Part shown: one piece after another, positions 35,917 through 47,800 of the stretch
Layout: each line of letters begins with the position of its first letter
Numbering within the stretch: the first letter of the stretch is position 1
From: Ricinus communis
Lineage: Eukaryota; Streptophyta; Magnoliopsida; Malpighiales; Euphorbiaceae
Length of the DNA: 64,000 nt
Direction of reading: 5' to 3'
Assembly (NCBI RefSeq): GCF_019578655.1
Contig: NC_063260.1
Coordinates: forward strand, 15,564,001 to 15,628,000
The notes under the pieces: generated by a model
The model's database searches: none
Told to the model about the DNA's origin: nothing
What the model saw: only the letters and a program-made list of their open reading frames with translations
Made by a program: the position numbers and the translations under genes

Positions 35917-37354
35917 TGATATGCATAAAATACACACATCTAAATGAGGTTTTTAATATTAATTTTATGGACATTTGGATGTGAATTGGTCCCAACACTC
36001 ACCCTATGTGTCTGTTTGTGTGCATTAGGTTCAAAAGAAGTCAAAGAATGATAAAGGGAAGAATTGGAGCATAATTGGACGTCAAAGTGTCGGCCGAAAC
36101 AAGCAAGTATGCATGAGGAAGTGAACATGGCCGTGTTGGTTTCACATAGACCGGATATTCCCAACACGCACTATAACGGCAATGTCGAGTGCATGAAACA
36201 TTAAAGAAAAAGTTCTTAGAGCACGGCCCACGAGAGAGTAACACAGGCATAAACACCGGCCGTGTTGGGAGATGGGAGAGACTATAACTGGCAGGTGATA
36301 GAGGAATTAATTAAAAGAAAGAAGAGATGAAAGAAAATAAAAGAGCAGGGGAGAATGTCCCAAACCCTAATATTTCTCTCTCTAAGGGTTTTCTAAGCTG
36401 GAACCAAGGGAAAAGGAGACTTGAATCAAGGTTTCAATCGGATTCTCTTCAAAGATTGAAGATTGGGCGAGGTTCGTTGATTGGTTTTCAAATCGAGCAA
36501 GAGGAACAAGAATCGATTCAATTCGAACAAGAGGAATTGGGACTATTTACTCTCATCCAAAAGTGTAATCGGGTTTCACTACCTTTACTCATTGTTGTAA
36601 TTGAATTCTTGTGGATTTTGATAATGAACATGATTAGCTAGATTGATTAAATCCATTGAGATTTCTTTACTATGTTGGCTTAGTATTATATTGTTGGATT
36701 GTTTGGATTAGTTTTGTATTCTTCTTGCTTTCAGTATTAATAAGATAATGCATTAGTCATGAGACGTTGTGAATTGTGTGTTTAGATTGCTTTGTGTGAT
36801 TGAGAAGTCCATTTGGTAATTTAAATTTTGAATAGCAAGAACTGGTTAATAATCACTTAGAGATAAGGATAATTAACTAGCCGGATTAAGAATTAACAAA
36901 GCTTAATAGAGGCGGATTAAAGCTTAATGCTAATTTAAGAATCAATCGTTAGGAAGAGATTCCAACTTTAGGTTATTAGGTTTAGGAATTCGGTTATCTC
37001 GAGACCGAAAACCGAATTTCTAAAGAATTATCCACGGGTAGCATAATTAGGCTCACCAATCCTTTATCTTTTGTTTGATTGCCAACTAGTTTAGGTTCCC
37101 TTTGGGTTTGCTTTCTTGTCTTGGTTATTTTAGTTATCAATTACTCTTGCATCTCCTTTAGAACTTAGCTTGTAGCTATTAATTAGTTTAGAAATTATTC
37201 ATCACTCATTTTAGGTTAATATAATAAAGAACAAAGGAATAACTCTGGACTTTCACTTTCCTGAGGAATACGACCTTGATACTCGCCATTAGTGCTAGAC
37301 TGCATCGATAGGTACACTGCCTTAGATTGTAGCTAACACAATTAGCAACCATCA
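35917..37354 (+). repeat. Solo Athila family A LTR inside Athila A3 pol
   Basis: 1438 bases, TGATATGC to ACCATCA, flanked by a perfect GTATA duplication. No internal sequence of its own is present, so it arose by LTR-LTR recombination of a full insertion. With the LTR and one GTATA removed, the pol reading runs from YLEAF into VYKIVDIPEINP without a frame change, which confirms the insertion point. Confidence 0.92.
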
Positions 37355-37359
37355 GTATA
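37355..37359 (+). other. Target-site duplication GTATA, right copy
   Basis: Identical to 35912-35916. Confidence 0.9.
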
Positions 37360-38810
37360 CAAGATTGTAGACATTCCTGAAATCAACCCCAGCTATTGTT
37401 CGCATAAGATCCTGATGGAGGATAGTTAGAGGCTAGTGGTACAGCCACAATGACGGTTGAACCTGAACATAAAGGAAGTAGTAAAAAAGAAGGTAATTAA
37501 ACTTCTGGATGCAGGTTTGATTTATCCTATTTCTGACAGCTCTTGGGTTAGTCCTATACAGGTTGTGCCCAAGAAGGAAGGTATGACGGTGTTCAAGAAT
37601 AAGAAGGATGAGCTAATACCAACTAGGACGGTAACTAGTTTCTGAGTTTGCATTGATTACATGAGGCTTGATGATGCAATTCCTTTTATTGAACAGATAT
37701 TAGGACGTTTATTAAGACATATATTTTATTGCTATCTTGACGGTTTTTCAGGTTATTTTCATATTCCCATTGCACCTGAGGACTAAGAGAAAACTAATTT
37801 TACTTGCCCCTATGATACATTCGCTTACAGGAGGATGCCATTTGGTTTGTGCAATGCACCTGCTACTTTCCAGAGGTGTATGATGGCGATATTCCATAAC
37901 ATGATTGAAAAATCCATGGAGGTGTTCATAGATGATTTCTCGGTATTTGGTAACTCCTTCTCCTATTATTTGCTTAATTTAGAGCGTATGCTCGTGCGCT
38001 ATGTAGAAGCTAACCTTGTGTTGAATTGGGAAAAGTGTCATTTTATGGTGAGAGAGGGTATTGTGCTAGGGCATAAGATTTCACATGCAGGGATAGAGGT
38101 AGATAGAGCTAAGGTAGAGACCATTGCTAAGTTGCCACCCTCTAGCTTAATTAAGGTTGTTAGAAGTTTCCTTGGTCATGCAGGTTTTTATAGAAGGTTC
38201 ATTAAAGACTTTTCTAAGCTTGCTAGACCTTTGACTCAATTGCTTGCAAAATATGTTCCATTTATATTTTCCGATGACTGTTTGTAGGCCTTTGAGTTAC
38301 TTAAAGAGAAACTAATTACAGACCCTATTATGGTTTTACCTAAATGGGGGCTGTCTTTTGAGCTTCTATGTGATGCTAGTGATTTTGCAATTGGAGCTGT
38401 TTTAGGACAGAGGATTAACTATAAGTTCCAACCTATTTATTATGCTAGCAAGACATTGATAGATGCCCAGGAGCACTAGACCACTACTCAGAAGGAGTTG
38501 CTTGCTATGGTATACACGTTCGACAAGTTCCGTTCATACTTGGTGCTATCCAAGACCGTGGTCTACACAGATCACTCGGTGTTGAGGTACTTGTTTGGAA
38601 AGCATGACATTAAGCCGAGACTCATTCGTTGGATTTTTCTTTTACAGGAATTCTACATTGAGATCAAGGATAAGAAGGGTGTAGAGAACTTGGCCACAGA
38701 TCACCTTTCAAGATTAGAGAACCTGAGCCTAGATAAACTTGATGAGAGGGCTACTGATAACAGTTTTCTATATGAGTACTTGTGCTCCATTCAGGTATCT
38801 TAGGATGTTC
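37360..38810 (+). pseudogene. Athila A3 reverse transcriptase and RNase H
   Basis: RNA-dependent DNA polymerase region. It reads KVIKLLDAGLIYPISDSSWV (37490), GFSGYFHIPIAPED (37745), RRMPFGLCNAPATFQRCMM (37831), VFIDDFSVFGNSF with the intact catalytic Asp-Asp (37922), VLGHKISHAGIEVDRAKVE (38060), and FLGHAGFYRRFIKDFSKL (38170). RNase H follows with LLCDASDFAIGAVLGQR (38360) and [13 protein letters not shown] (38557). Stops interrupt it near 37430, 37643, 37784, 38285, 38477 and 38801. Domain order, spacing and the GFSGY/FIDDF signatures fit Athila pol. Confidence 0.88.
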
Positions 38811-38863
38811 CTTGGTTTTTCGAATTTGCAAATTACTTAGTTGCAAAGGTCCTACCAAAAGGT

Positions 38864-40010
38864 ATGACATTTCAGCAAAAGAAGAAATTCTTTGTTGATT
38901 TGAAGTACTACATTTGGAAAGACCCTTTTCTGTTTCAAGTGTGTGCAGACCAGGTGATTCGACGATGCGTGTATGGGGAGGAGATCCTCCAGATTTTGAG
39001 GCATTGCCATGACCGACAGATGAGAGGTCATCAAGCAGCTAACCACACTGCTAGGATGGTTCTAGAGGCTGGATTCTATTGCCCGACCATTTTTTGCGAT
39101 GCTAGTGCATTCGTGCAGGTTTGTGATACATGCCAGAGGTCAGGTGACACTTCTGCTCGTGATGAGATGCCCCAAACAAGCATTCAAATGGTTGAGATTT
39201 TTGATGTTTGGGGCATTGACTTCATGGGGCCCTTTCCTTATTCTTTTGGAAATTAGTATATCCTTGTTGTTGAGTATTTCTATGGTGCACAGGCACAAGC
39301 TTTAATCGATGATGCTAGAGTCATTACTAAGTTTCTCAAGCGATTGTTTGCTAATTTGGCATACCTATGGCACTGATTAGTGATAGAGGAACTCATTTTT
39401 ATAATGCCCAACTGGAGAGATTACTTCAACAATATGGAGTGACCCACAAGTTTTCTACACCCTGTCACCCGTAGACTAGTGGGCAAGTAGAGGTTACCAA
39501 TAAGGGTTTGAAACACATTCTAGAGAAAAACGTGGGGGTGAGTAGGAAGGATTGTGCACATAAGTTAGATGATGCACTTTGGGTATGATCGCCTGCGTGT
39601 TTACACCCTATAAGCTTGAAAGCCAGCCATTTACCTTGAGTTAGATCACGAGCCCTTTGGGCCTTAAGGACTTGTAATTTTATGTTGATTTCAGTACAGA
39701 CAGGCGAGTGGACAAACCAAAATGAGTTGGATGAGTAAGGTCGTGTCAAGCATATGATAACTCCTTCATCTATAAGGAGTAGACTAAGAAGTGGCACGAT
39801 AAGCGACTGAGGGGCTCCAAGGAGTTTCAAGTTGGGGACCGAGTGTTGCTCTACAATTCACGTCTCCGTTTGTTCCCAGGGAAGCTCAAGAGTCGCTGGT
39901 CAAGGCCGTTCATGATCCAACAGGTGTTCCCATATGGCACAATTGAGTTGCATCACCCTTATAGGGGGAGTTTTAAGGTGCTTTGGTTGAGCAAAGTTCT
40001 CTAGGGTTAT
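38864..40010 (+). pseudogene. Athila A3 integrase
   Basis: 38864-39256 holds the HHCC zinc-binding module (HCHDRQMRGH...VCDTCQRSG) and the start of the catalytic core (FDVWGIDFMGPFPYSFGN). Core motifs continue in other frames (LVVEYF near 39265; SDRGTHF-type near 39385). The C-terminal DNA-binding tail is recognisable at 39780-40000 as KKWHDKRLRGSKEFQVGDRV, then KLKSRWSRPFMIQQVFPYGT. Stops near 39254 and 39374 and further frameshifts inactivate it. Confidence 0.85.
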
Positions 40011-40080
40011 GAGGTTCAGTGATTGCCAGGGATAAGATTCCTAGTCGAGCTTAGCTTTTAGGGCGTTAGCTGAATTGAAA

Positions 40081-41504
40081 ATAAGTGAACTGACTTGGTT
40101 TAAGGACCCTGTCAAGCTTTGCTCTCTAGGCACCTGACATATTAGAATAATAGAGGTTATTGGCTAGTGAATTTAGAGTCTGGGAATCTGTTATTACTCT
40201 CGTCCTAATTTCTATTTAATTAAGAAAAAATTATTAGTGTATTAGAAAATAATTGGAATATAAAAACCCTCATAAGATTCTATTGATAGTGAAAGTTAAT
40301 GATTATAATAGCCTAAGCAAATGTCTTATTGATATTTGTTTAGTTCAATTGTTGTTTCATTTACCTTAATCATAATCTCAATTTTTATTGCCTTAAACTT
40401 GTTAAAAACAAGTTAATAGATGGATAAATATTTCATTCCTCGTGAGAACAATTTTGCAAATAACAAACAAAAATCAAATACCTAAAAATTACTATCTTTT
40501 AGTGTTTATCTATTTCTCATTATTAATCTAGATCAATTCTCTCAAAATATCCAAAAGTAAACATCAATAAGACTAATGCAAAATAAGAAAGATAGAAATA
40601 GATAAATCAAACAAGATCACATTATGTTTCTTTCTTACTGATTCATGATTTCTAGCAAATTATAAAAATTCATCATATATCTTTAGTACATTCTTAGAGA
40701 TACATCAACGACTGTAAATACCATCGCATCTAAAGACAAGGCTACCAAAACCCATCAAAACAACAGAAGGGTACTGCAAAAGGAGGATCTGCAGACAAGC
40801 AATATTGCGAGCAGTGAGTAGAGGCGTAAGATGGCGTTGTTGTGATGAATAATATTAAAATCGCTAAATTTATGAGATATAGTTTGTAAACGAAAAATTA
40901 AAGAATCAAAAGGAAGAACAATTTCTTTTCAAAAAAAAAAAAGGATACAAATTGACATGAACAACGATTATAAAGCAAAGAAAAATAATTTTTTTAGAAA
41001 GAAAATAGAGACGAATGGATTATGGAGTTTTGTTTTGGGAATAGATATGATTATAAATTCTGCTGTTGTGATGAAAATGACGACGTGGTACTGTAAGATT
41101 TTAAGTGCTTTTAATTTTTTAATAATAAAAATATATATAGTAAAATATAGCATTAAAAAATCAAATATATTATTCTCTTTTTTCTTAGCGTGTTATTTAC
41201 TCTCCAAATGGACTTTTATTTGAAAAATAAATTTAGATATAATTGAGGGCTTAAACTACAGCAAAAACATTTTAACTTGTTTATTTGTGCCAAAAAAAGG
41301 ATTAAGGGCTTATCTACTCCTTGATCCAAATGCAAGGGGCTTATTTGCACCTTTCCCCATTTTAAAACAATCCAAATTCAAGGCCATATGCTAAACTGCT
41401 GTTGAACATTGGGAGAGCCATAGCCTATAACATAACTAAAAAGTGTGTCGGTAAGCGGGGGGAAGGAACATCAGTCACTGACTGTACAGCCAGTAAGCGA
41501 ATAA
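40081..41504. other. Intergenic region between Athila A3 and the Mpv17-family gene
   Basis: No supported gene. The first 100 bases may be the fading 3' end of the retroelement. Open frames at 40957-41223 (both strands) are AT-rich and featureless. The last 200 bases should contain the promoter and 5' UTR of the downstream gene. Confidence 0.5.
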
Positions 41505-44500
41505 ATGGAAGCATTAGGGTCCGGAAATGGTGCTTTTTGGGGTTGGAATTGGGAACTCCAAAATCAGAAGAAGAAGAAAGCAAGTAATAATAATAACAAG
41601 AATAATACCAAGAGAAATGCTTCTTCATCTGATGGAGTTAGCGGCGGCGGCGGCGGTTACCACTTCCCTTTAAAGCAAGCAGCCACGGCTGCTTCTCTCG
41701 CTCTTACTGGAGACACAATTGCCCAACTTAGCCACCGATTTGCAAACAACAAGAAGAAACACACTCATACTGTCCCTCCTTCTCATGATGATGACACGGT
41801 CAGTGATTTTTTTTTTTTTGTGCTAGCAAAGAGCTTTTCTTTTTATAAGAATTTAGAATGAAATTTAAGAAAGTGATGATGATAAGAATTTTTCCTTAAT
41901 GAAAGCAGAAGAAAAACATTTTACCTTTAGCCCAACGATTAGGAACTTCCACCCCCATCCCAAACTTGGAGAACGGAGTTTTCACTCCCTTTTGGTTGTG
42001 GGCGCAAGGCAGCCATTTCAAGTTTCTGATCATGCTATGAATGGGTTAGTGGTACATTAACAATTATCCGATATATTGAAGTGTTTATTTGGAAACAGCT
42101 ATATTATAACCATGGAACTGGAATTAGCCTCTTCTAGCTTGTTATAGTATTTTCCAAGCCCACAATTAGATTACATGTTCTAAGCACTTTTTGGGGCAAG
42201 AGCTTTTTCTTCTTAACATGCAACCCAATTTCTCTATCTTATCGATCTTAGTTACTGTTGTAACTGCAAGTTTGGATGTCCATGTCTTCAGGTTAACTTT
42301 GTGTATGGTGCATTTGATGCAGATTACCAAATCTGGCATCCCATATTTTCTTTATTGTTATTGTGCATAAATTTCAACAGAGAGGGAAATTATTATTTTA
42401 TCTTTCTGCAACTAGAAAAGACAGATAAATAGGAATGGAACTACGAAAACATAGAACTCAAATAATGTAAAAGTGCACCATTTTTTTTCTTTGGAATGTC
42501 CACAAATTGGAATGGGCTAAGTAAATTCATCTGAACTTAGAAGTGATCAAAGCATAAATCTTAAACTTTGCTGATAAATGTTGGCTGCTCTTTTTTTTCT
42601 TTTTGTACATTTTCAGATTAATCTTTATATTTCTTACACCATAATTTGGTTGAACAGCTTGATATCTATCATTACTTATCTCTCTTGCTACTTTCTCCTT
42701 TGCACATGACACTATGACAGTTATAAAACTTTTCCCTTCTTGATCTTGTATGGGGTGGAGCAATGTGCTACCTTACCTTGGGAATGCAAGAGACAGGAAT
42801 AGAGTAGTCAATTAGCTCGAAGGCAGAGAGTTGTTGGGACAGAGGATTAAGAGGGGAGGAGGGACAGTGTAAAAGATAAGAAAAGAGTTAAGAGAGTGGA
42901 ATATCTGATAACTTTCGCATTAGTTACCTTAAAGTTGTAGTTCTGCATAATTTTCTTCAGGCGATTATTATCATCTCATCTAAATGGCATAAAGTAGATA
43001 TTAATTAAATGTAGAACTTCAGTAACATATAAATTGACATTACACTTGCCAATTAACTTTTCCCAAAATTGATATGAAACCCTAATAAATTTCCTAGAAT
43101 GATCAGTGAAGTGTATAAACTATGCCTGCTCCTTTCCACCACATATTGAGCTAAGTATCATATGCCCTCCCATTCCATTACTACAATACAACCCTGAATT
43201 CGGCATTCCAGCAACTACAAAACTGAAATATATTCAATTTTTCTCTGCTGATAATCTATGCATCTGCAGTGGATATGAAGTATAGAACATAGAGATAGAA
43301 TCTAGATGTTCATTTATGTGGATGAACACATGGATTGACCATTACATGACATGTTGCACTTTTGTTAGCATTAGATGCAACACTAAACCATGTCAATTCA
43401 TGCAATTCTTGTTCATGTCTAAGTTATGTTAACTCATTCTCAGAAGCACTTCTGCATGGATTCAGGAAATGCCATCTGTTTTCTTATTGTTGCTTTACCT
43501 ATTTTGTGCTTTCAGCTGTTTTAAGTTTTGATTTCGAAATTCCCCCTTCACCATCTCATGCAGATCATCCTTTTGGAACATGACTGGCTCCGTGCCTTAC
43601 GAATGACTTCTTATGGATTTCTTTTCTATGGCCCTGGTTCTTATGCCTGGTATCAATATCTTGATCATTGTTTGCCTAAACAGTCAGCAAAGAATTTGAT
43701 TCTGAAGGTGCTCTGGTTTCTCTTTATCAATTTTCTTTTTTGGATTTTTCACATTTAATTTCTTATAACTACAGTAACTTGACAGGTCAAGCAGTAGCTT
43801 CATTGGAAATCTTATTTCATTTCCTTTCAGGTGTTGTTGAACCAAATAATACTTGGTCCATCTGTGATTGCTGTTGTCTTTGCGTGGAACAATTTATGGC
43901 AAGGGAAGCTTACGGAGCTTCCTGCAAAGTACAAAAAAGATGCTCTTCCTACACTTCTTTACGGTAAAGAATGCCTTGAGGTGGTAAACTTTTATTTCCT
44001 TGAAATTTTATGTGATTTCATTTAATGTTCATATCTGGTGTTAATGCAGGTTTTAGGTTCTGGATCCCTGTCAGTGCGTTGAATTTTTGGTAAGCCTTTC
44101 GATCTTTCTTTTGATGCTTTATATTAGCTTTGCATGTAAATCTTAACAAGCATCTCTAATAGAACGTAGAATGGAGCATTTTGAATTTCCTTTTCTTTTC
44201 TTTCTGCAATGCAATAAATTTCTAAAACATTTCTAGTGCCTAAATCTTGTGGATTGGCCGACAACAAACACATGTTAATCTACCTCATAACATTTGCATT
44301 TAGAATGTCATATTGATGAGAATAGCAATGTAATTTAACTATCATTATAAAACATAACAGTTACAATGCTGTAGAAGGTGGTTTGATACGAGTGCCAGCG
44401 CATCTAAATAGATGTACACTGTTGCTCTAGTGCAATGCATAAATGTGCTTCGATTTACTGAAAGTTCCCAAAATTTGGCCTCATTTTCCAGGAATCAAAC

Positions 44501-45369
44501 AGTGCATCTCATCAATTTATTTTCCATGTTGCACAATGTCGGCATGCTTAGAAAGCTGTAAATTTTTATTTTTCTCATGCAAGTGAGAAAAGTATGATTC
44601 CAAATTATAACCGAAAAGCCTCTGTTTTATCGTTTAAAACCTCATAAATCTGATGAAGTTTTGATGAAAGAACCTGCCTGCATTAATTAATTTTGAAGAT
44701 TTTATTGCAGCTAGACTGGTTTATAATCACCTTTGACTGAGCATGTGTCTAGACTGTAGATTTTAACATCAGCGGCAAGTTTAGACAACGAGGACAATTA
44801 CTAGATAATTGGCATTATTACAAAATTAGAACTGCATTAATTAGTTTTTGAAGATCATAGCTAGTCCGATCATGTTTGTCTACTGGTCCCCTCATACATT
44901 TTTAGCTGCTAACAGGATTCCTTTGAAATATTTTCAGAATTAATTAGTTTGAATAATTAATGATGATATTGCAATATTGGATTTTGAAGAAGTCTAGAAT
45001 ATCCACCATTTTTGGATGATTTTCTGAATTATGCTTTCTTTGGCACATCTCTGATGTAAATTTTGCTTAAACAATTACAAGAGCCTTGTTTTTACTTTGA
45101 TCGGTGGTAATTAAAAGTGAAAATTACACCACAAAATTCTCGTAGGTTTGATTTTGACCAATCTTTTCTTAGAATATGGTTCTGCAGTACATTCCAACAA
45201 TTTTTCTCTTAATGATGATTAGTAGCTTGTCTAGTTACATGATTGTCATATGCTTATGCGCTATATTTGGCATTTTTGCAGGGTGGTCCCACTTCAAACT
45301 CGCGTAGCTTTCATGTCAATGGGGTCTATATTTTGGAATTTCTGCTTATCATCATCAATGAGCAAGTAG
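41505..45369 (+). CDS. Mpv17/PMP22-family membrane protein, five exons
   Basis: Small multi-pass membrane protein of the peroxisomal/mitochondrial/plastid Mpv17-PMP22 family; the molecular role in plants is unclear. Exons: 41505-41798, 43564-43707, 43831-43963, 44050-44089, 45282-45369 (TAG). All borders are GT-AG and phases match, giving about 232 residues. Exon 1 encodes a Lys/Asn-rich N-terminus and a Gly run, then KQAATAASLALTGDTIAQLS, the family's first helix. Exon 2 reads RALRMTSYGFLFYGPGSYAW (signature) and YQYLDHCLPKQ. Exon 3 reads LGPSVIAVVFAWNNLWQGKL. Exons 4-5 give GFRFWIPVSALNFWVVPLQ then RVAFMSMGSIFWNFCLS, matching the family's C-terminal motif. No frame damage. Intron 1 (1.77 kb) and intron 4 (1.19 kb) contain no other gene. 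It is convergent with the J-domain gene at 48693. The closest match in memory is Arabidopsis At2g42770. Confidence 0.92.
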
Positions 45370-45910
45370 ATTCATTTGCACAGGGATTTATCAATTTGGT
45401 ATTAGCACTGTCTAATTTTAAACATGAATCTTTCTCATGGCCATTTCAGTTTACTGATTCTGAGCTTAATCAATTTTATGCCGTCTAATCATAGATTGAA
45501 TCTTGAACAAATGTGAGGTGAAATCTTAAAAGGACTTGTTATATTATCTGTGTTGCACACTCTAAAGGATGTATATTAATTATTGAATATCTCCACTCCT
45601 TGATCACCCAATACATAACCTTTCTTTGAACTCAGTTTCCTAAAAAAGAAAAAAACATTTAAATTGTGCTATTGTGATTTAGATAGACACTTTATATATT
45701 TAGTTGTGAAAAATAAAGCTAGAGAAGTCCTTGAGAAAATGTATTGAGATTCAGATTTATTTGAAAAGTACAAGAAGTCAATACCTGTAATTTGCCCTGA
45801 CTTTTGTTACTTTTTGGTATCGAACCTTTCAAGTGAAAATGTTTACTATTAAGCTCCAAAACTATGTAACTTGGTGCTCTTAAGCCTTTTTTTTTTTTCG
45901 GAAACTTTAG
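45370..45910 (+). other. 3' flank of the Mpv17-family gene
   Basis: Probable 3' UTR and downstream sequence. An AATAAA hexamer lies at about 45712. Nothing else supported. Confidence 0.5.
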
Positions 45911-46044
45911 GAGGAAATTACACCTGACGTTTTTTTTCCTTACTTTTTATACAATATTCTTTTTGTTTTATACTATTTAGCTGGTTATGTTTTCTTTTTT
46001 CCCTATAACCGTTTTTTTTATATTAAATTTACTTCTCTCGCGAT

Positions 46045-46430
46045 TTTAAAAGGATATTATCGACTGACCAATTAAAACTTTTTATTGATACTTATCTTGA
46101 GTACTTTTCAGATATTTCTAATTTTAAAATTCAGTTATAGTTGATTCACTTGAAGAAGGTTAATCAGCTTCGAGACGATGAGTTGTGGGTAAATATTGGC
46201 AGAATTAGGTAGAATTAGGTTGAGGTTTGGAATTGAAGAATTAGGTTTGCTACTCAACCATAAAGTTTACCTAATTTCACTAATATTCATCCACAATTTA
46301 TCATCTCAAGGCTGATTAACTTCCTTCAAAAGCAACAAGTGAATCAAACGTAATTGAAATATAAAATTAGAAATATCTAAAAAGTTCTAATTGGTCAGTC
46401 AATAATATTTTTCTAAAGAATTTATCTTCT
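46045..46430. repeat. Inner inverted repeat with about 150-bp arms
   Basis: Arms 46045-46195 and 46275-46430 are imperfect inverted copies around an 80-base spacer that repeats aattaggt. Strong hairpin potential. Confidence 0.75.
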
Positions 46431-46626
46431 TGTAAACTAAATGATTGACAATCTTTCCAACAAAGTAATCTTCACTTTTTATTTTATATTTTCACAATTA
46501 TAAAATAATTAATAATACGAAAAAGAAACAAATAAACTAATAACCATTAATAAAAGTAATTAAAATCAAATCCAACTAAACTATAAATCAACCTAAAATA
46601 AACTAAAACAAAAAATTATGAAACAG

Positions 46627-47310
46627 AGGAAGTATATAATGAGTATATATATCTTATGAAAAGCATATATTGAGTATATTAAGACAAATACATAAAAGAA
46701 CATAAAAGAATATACTGTAATAAATATATTATGAGTATACAGAGATATATTATAAGTATATAAACAACAAAACTTAAAAAAAACAACAAATGTTAAAAAA
46801 CCATACGATAATAAGTATATAATGAATATAAAGGTATACTGTAAGTATATAAATAATAAAACTTAGACAAACAAAAAAATAAGTAAGAAACCATTAAATG
46901 AGTATAAAGTAATAAGTATATAATGATTACACAAATAGTATATTATAAGTATATAAACAACATAAATTAAAAAATAATAAAAAAATTATACAATAATAAG
47001 TATATAGAAGTATACTATAAGTATATAAACAATATAAAATAAACAAAGAACAAAAAGCATTAAAAACTTATTAATAAGTATATGCTAATTATATAGAAAT
47101 ATACTGTAAGTATATAAACAACATCAATTAAACAAAAAAATTAAAAGATTATATAGTAATAAGTATATAAAGAGTATACAAAGATATATTATAAATATAC
47201 AAACAACAAAAATTAGACAAATCAAAAAAATAAAAAACATAAAAAAAAAACAGAGTAAAAGATATATAAAGAGTATATAAAGATATATTATAAGTATACA
47301 AACAACAAAA
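46627..47310. repeat. AT-rich minisatellite, units about 80-105 bp
   Basis: At least six irregular units contain the consecutive phrases aataagtatata, agatata(t/c)t, ataagtatataaacaaca and an aaaaaattaaa spacer (unit starts near 46812, 46911, 46995, 47073, 47158, 47262). The array ends at an (AT)n run (47321-47359). Confidence 0.75.
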
Positions 47311-47312
47311 GA

Positions 47313-47320
<8 letters not shown>

Positions 47321-47359
<39 letters not shown>
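47321..47359. repeat. (AT)n microsatellite
   Basis: Uninterrupted AT run of about 39 bases directly after the minisatellite. The 101-codon minus-strand frame over 47149-47454 that reads Tyr/Ile repeats is an artefact of it. Confidence 0.95.
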
Positions 47360-47362
<3 letters not shown>

Positions 47363-47554
47363 AAAATCAGAATAATTAAGGATAAAATAAATATTTTCAA
47401 AAAATTAATCATAATCAGCCAAAATTTAAAATAAAATAAGAGAAAAATAAACAAAAGACAAGCTTTAGATTTCAGCTCTATGAACTCAACCTTGGCCTTC
47501 TTAGCATCAATGGCAGCTTTGCCACCACTATCAATATTTGATTTTCATTTTCTT

Positions 47555-47800
47555 TAAGCTTTAACATCAACATTCGTTTTTGAAGAAAAATCATCAATAT
47601 TTTTCTTCGAAGAAGAATTAACATTTTTTTTTTCTCCTTGATATCAAAATCTCCATGATATTTAGGAGAAGATTTTGTACTTTTTAATTTCTTTTCTAAA
47701 GACTCAGCGCTCTTTTTTGTACACCTAGCATCATTTTTCTTACCTATTATACTTAAATCTTTAATACTACAACAAAGAATGTCTAAATCTCTAAAATTTG
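47555..47800 (-). pseudogene. Lys/Ser-rich coding-like fragment inside the inverted-repeat element
   Basis: The minus strand from about 47797 reads DLDILCCSIKDLSIIGKKND and later SAESLEKKLKSTKSSPKYHG, about 50 codons without a stop. At a run of ten A (47624-47633) the hydrophilic reading continues only with a one-base shift (NVNSSSKKNIDDFSSKTNVD). The composition is unlike the surrounding AT-rich noncoding DNA and looks like part of a nuclear-type Lys/Ser-rich protein. I do not recognise the family. It may be a captured host gene fragment or the remains of an element-encoded protein. Confidence 0.35.

Larger units (their letters stand above)
32009..40080 (+). mobile_element. Athila-type element A3 with full pol, interrupted by a solo LTR; 3' LTR missing
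   Basis: The element starts with a 5' LTR (TGATGTGCATAG at 32009, preceded by ATGGA as candidate target sequence) inside Tat pol. Gag remnant (33540-34900), protease (34924-35580), RT/RNase H (37440-38800) and integrase (38864-40000) follow in correct Athila order on the same strand. A solo LTR of the same family splits pol between protease and RT. No 3' LTR is found after integrase; recognisable sequence fades at about 40080, so the 3' end is deleted. All reading frames contain stops. Confidence 0.82.

Noticed and set aside
46627..47310. CRISPR-like array of repeats and spacers
   Set aside because: Repeats are irregular, AT-rich and diverged; this is a plant nuclear genome and the array lies in an inverted-repeat element.
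47149..47454. 101-codon minus-strand frame rich in Tyr and Ile
   Set aside because: Product of the minisatellite and an (AT)n run; no codon structure.
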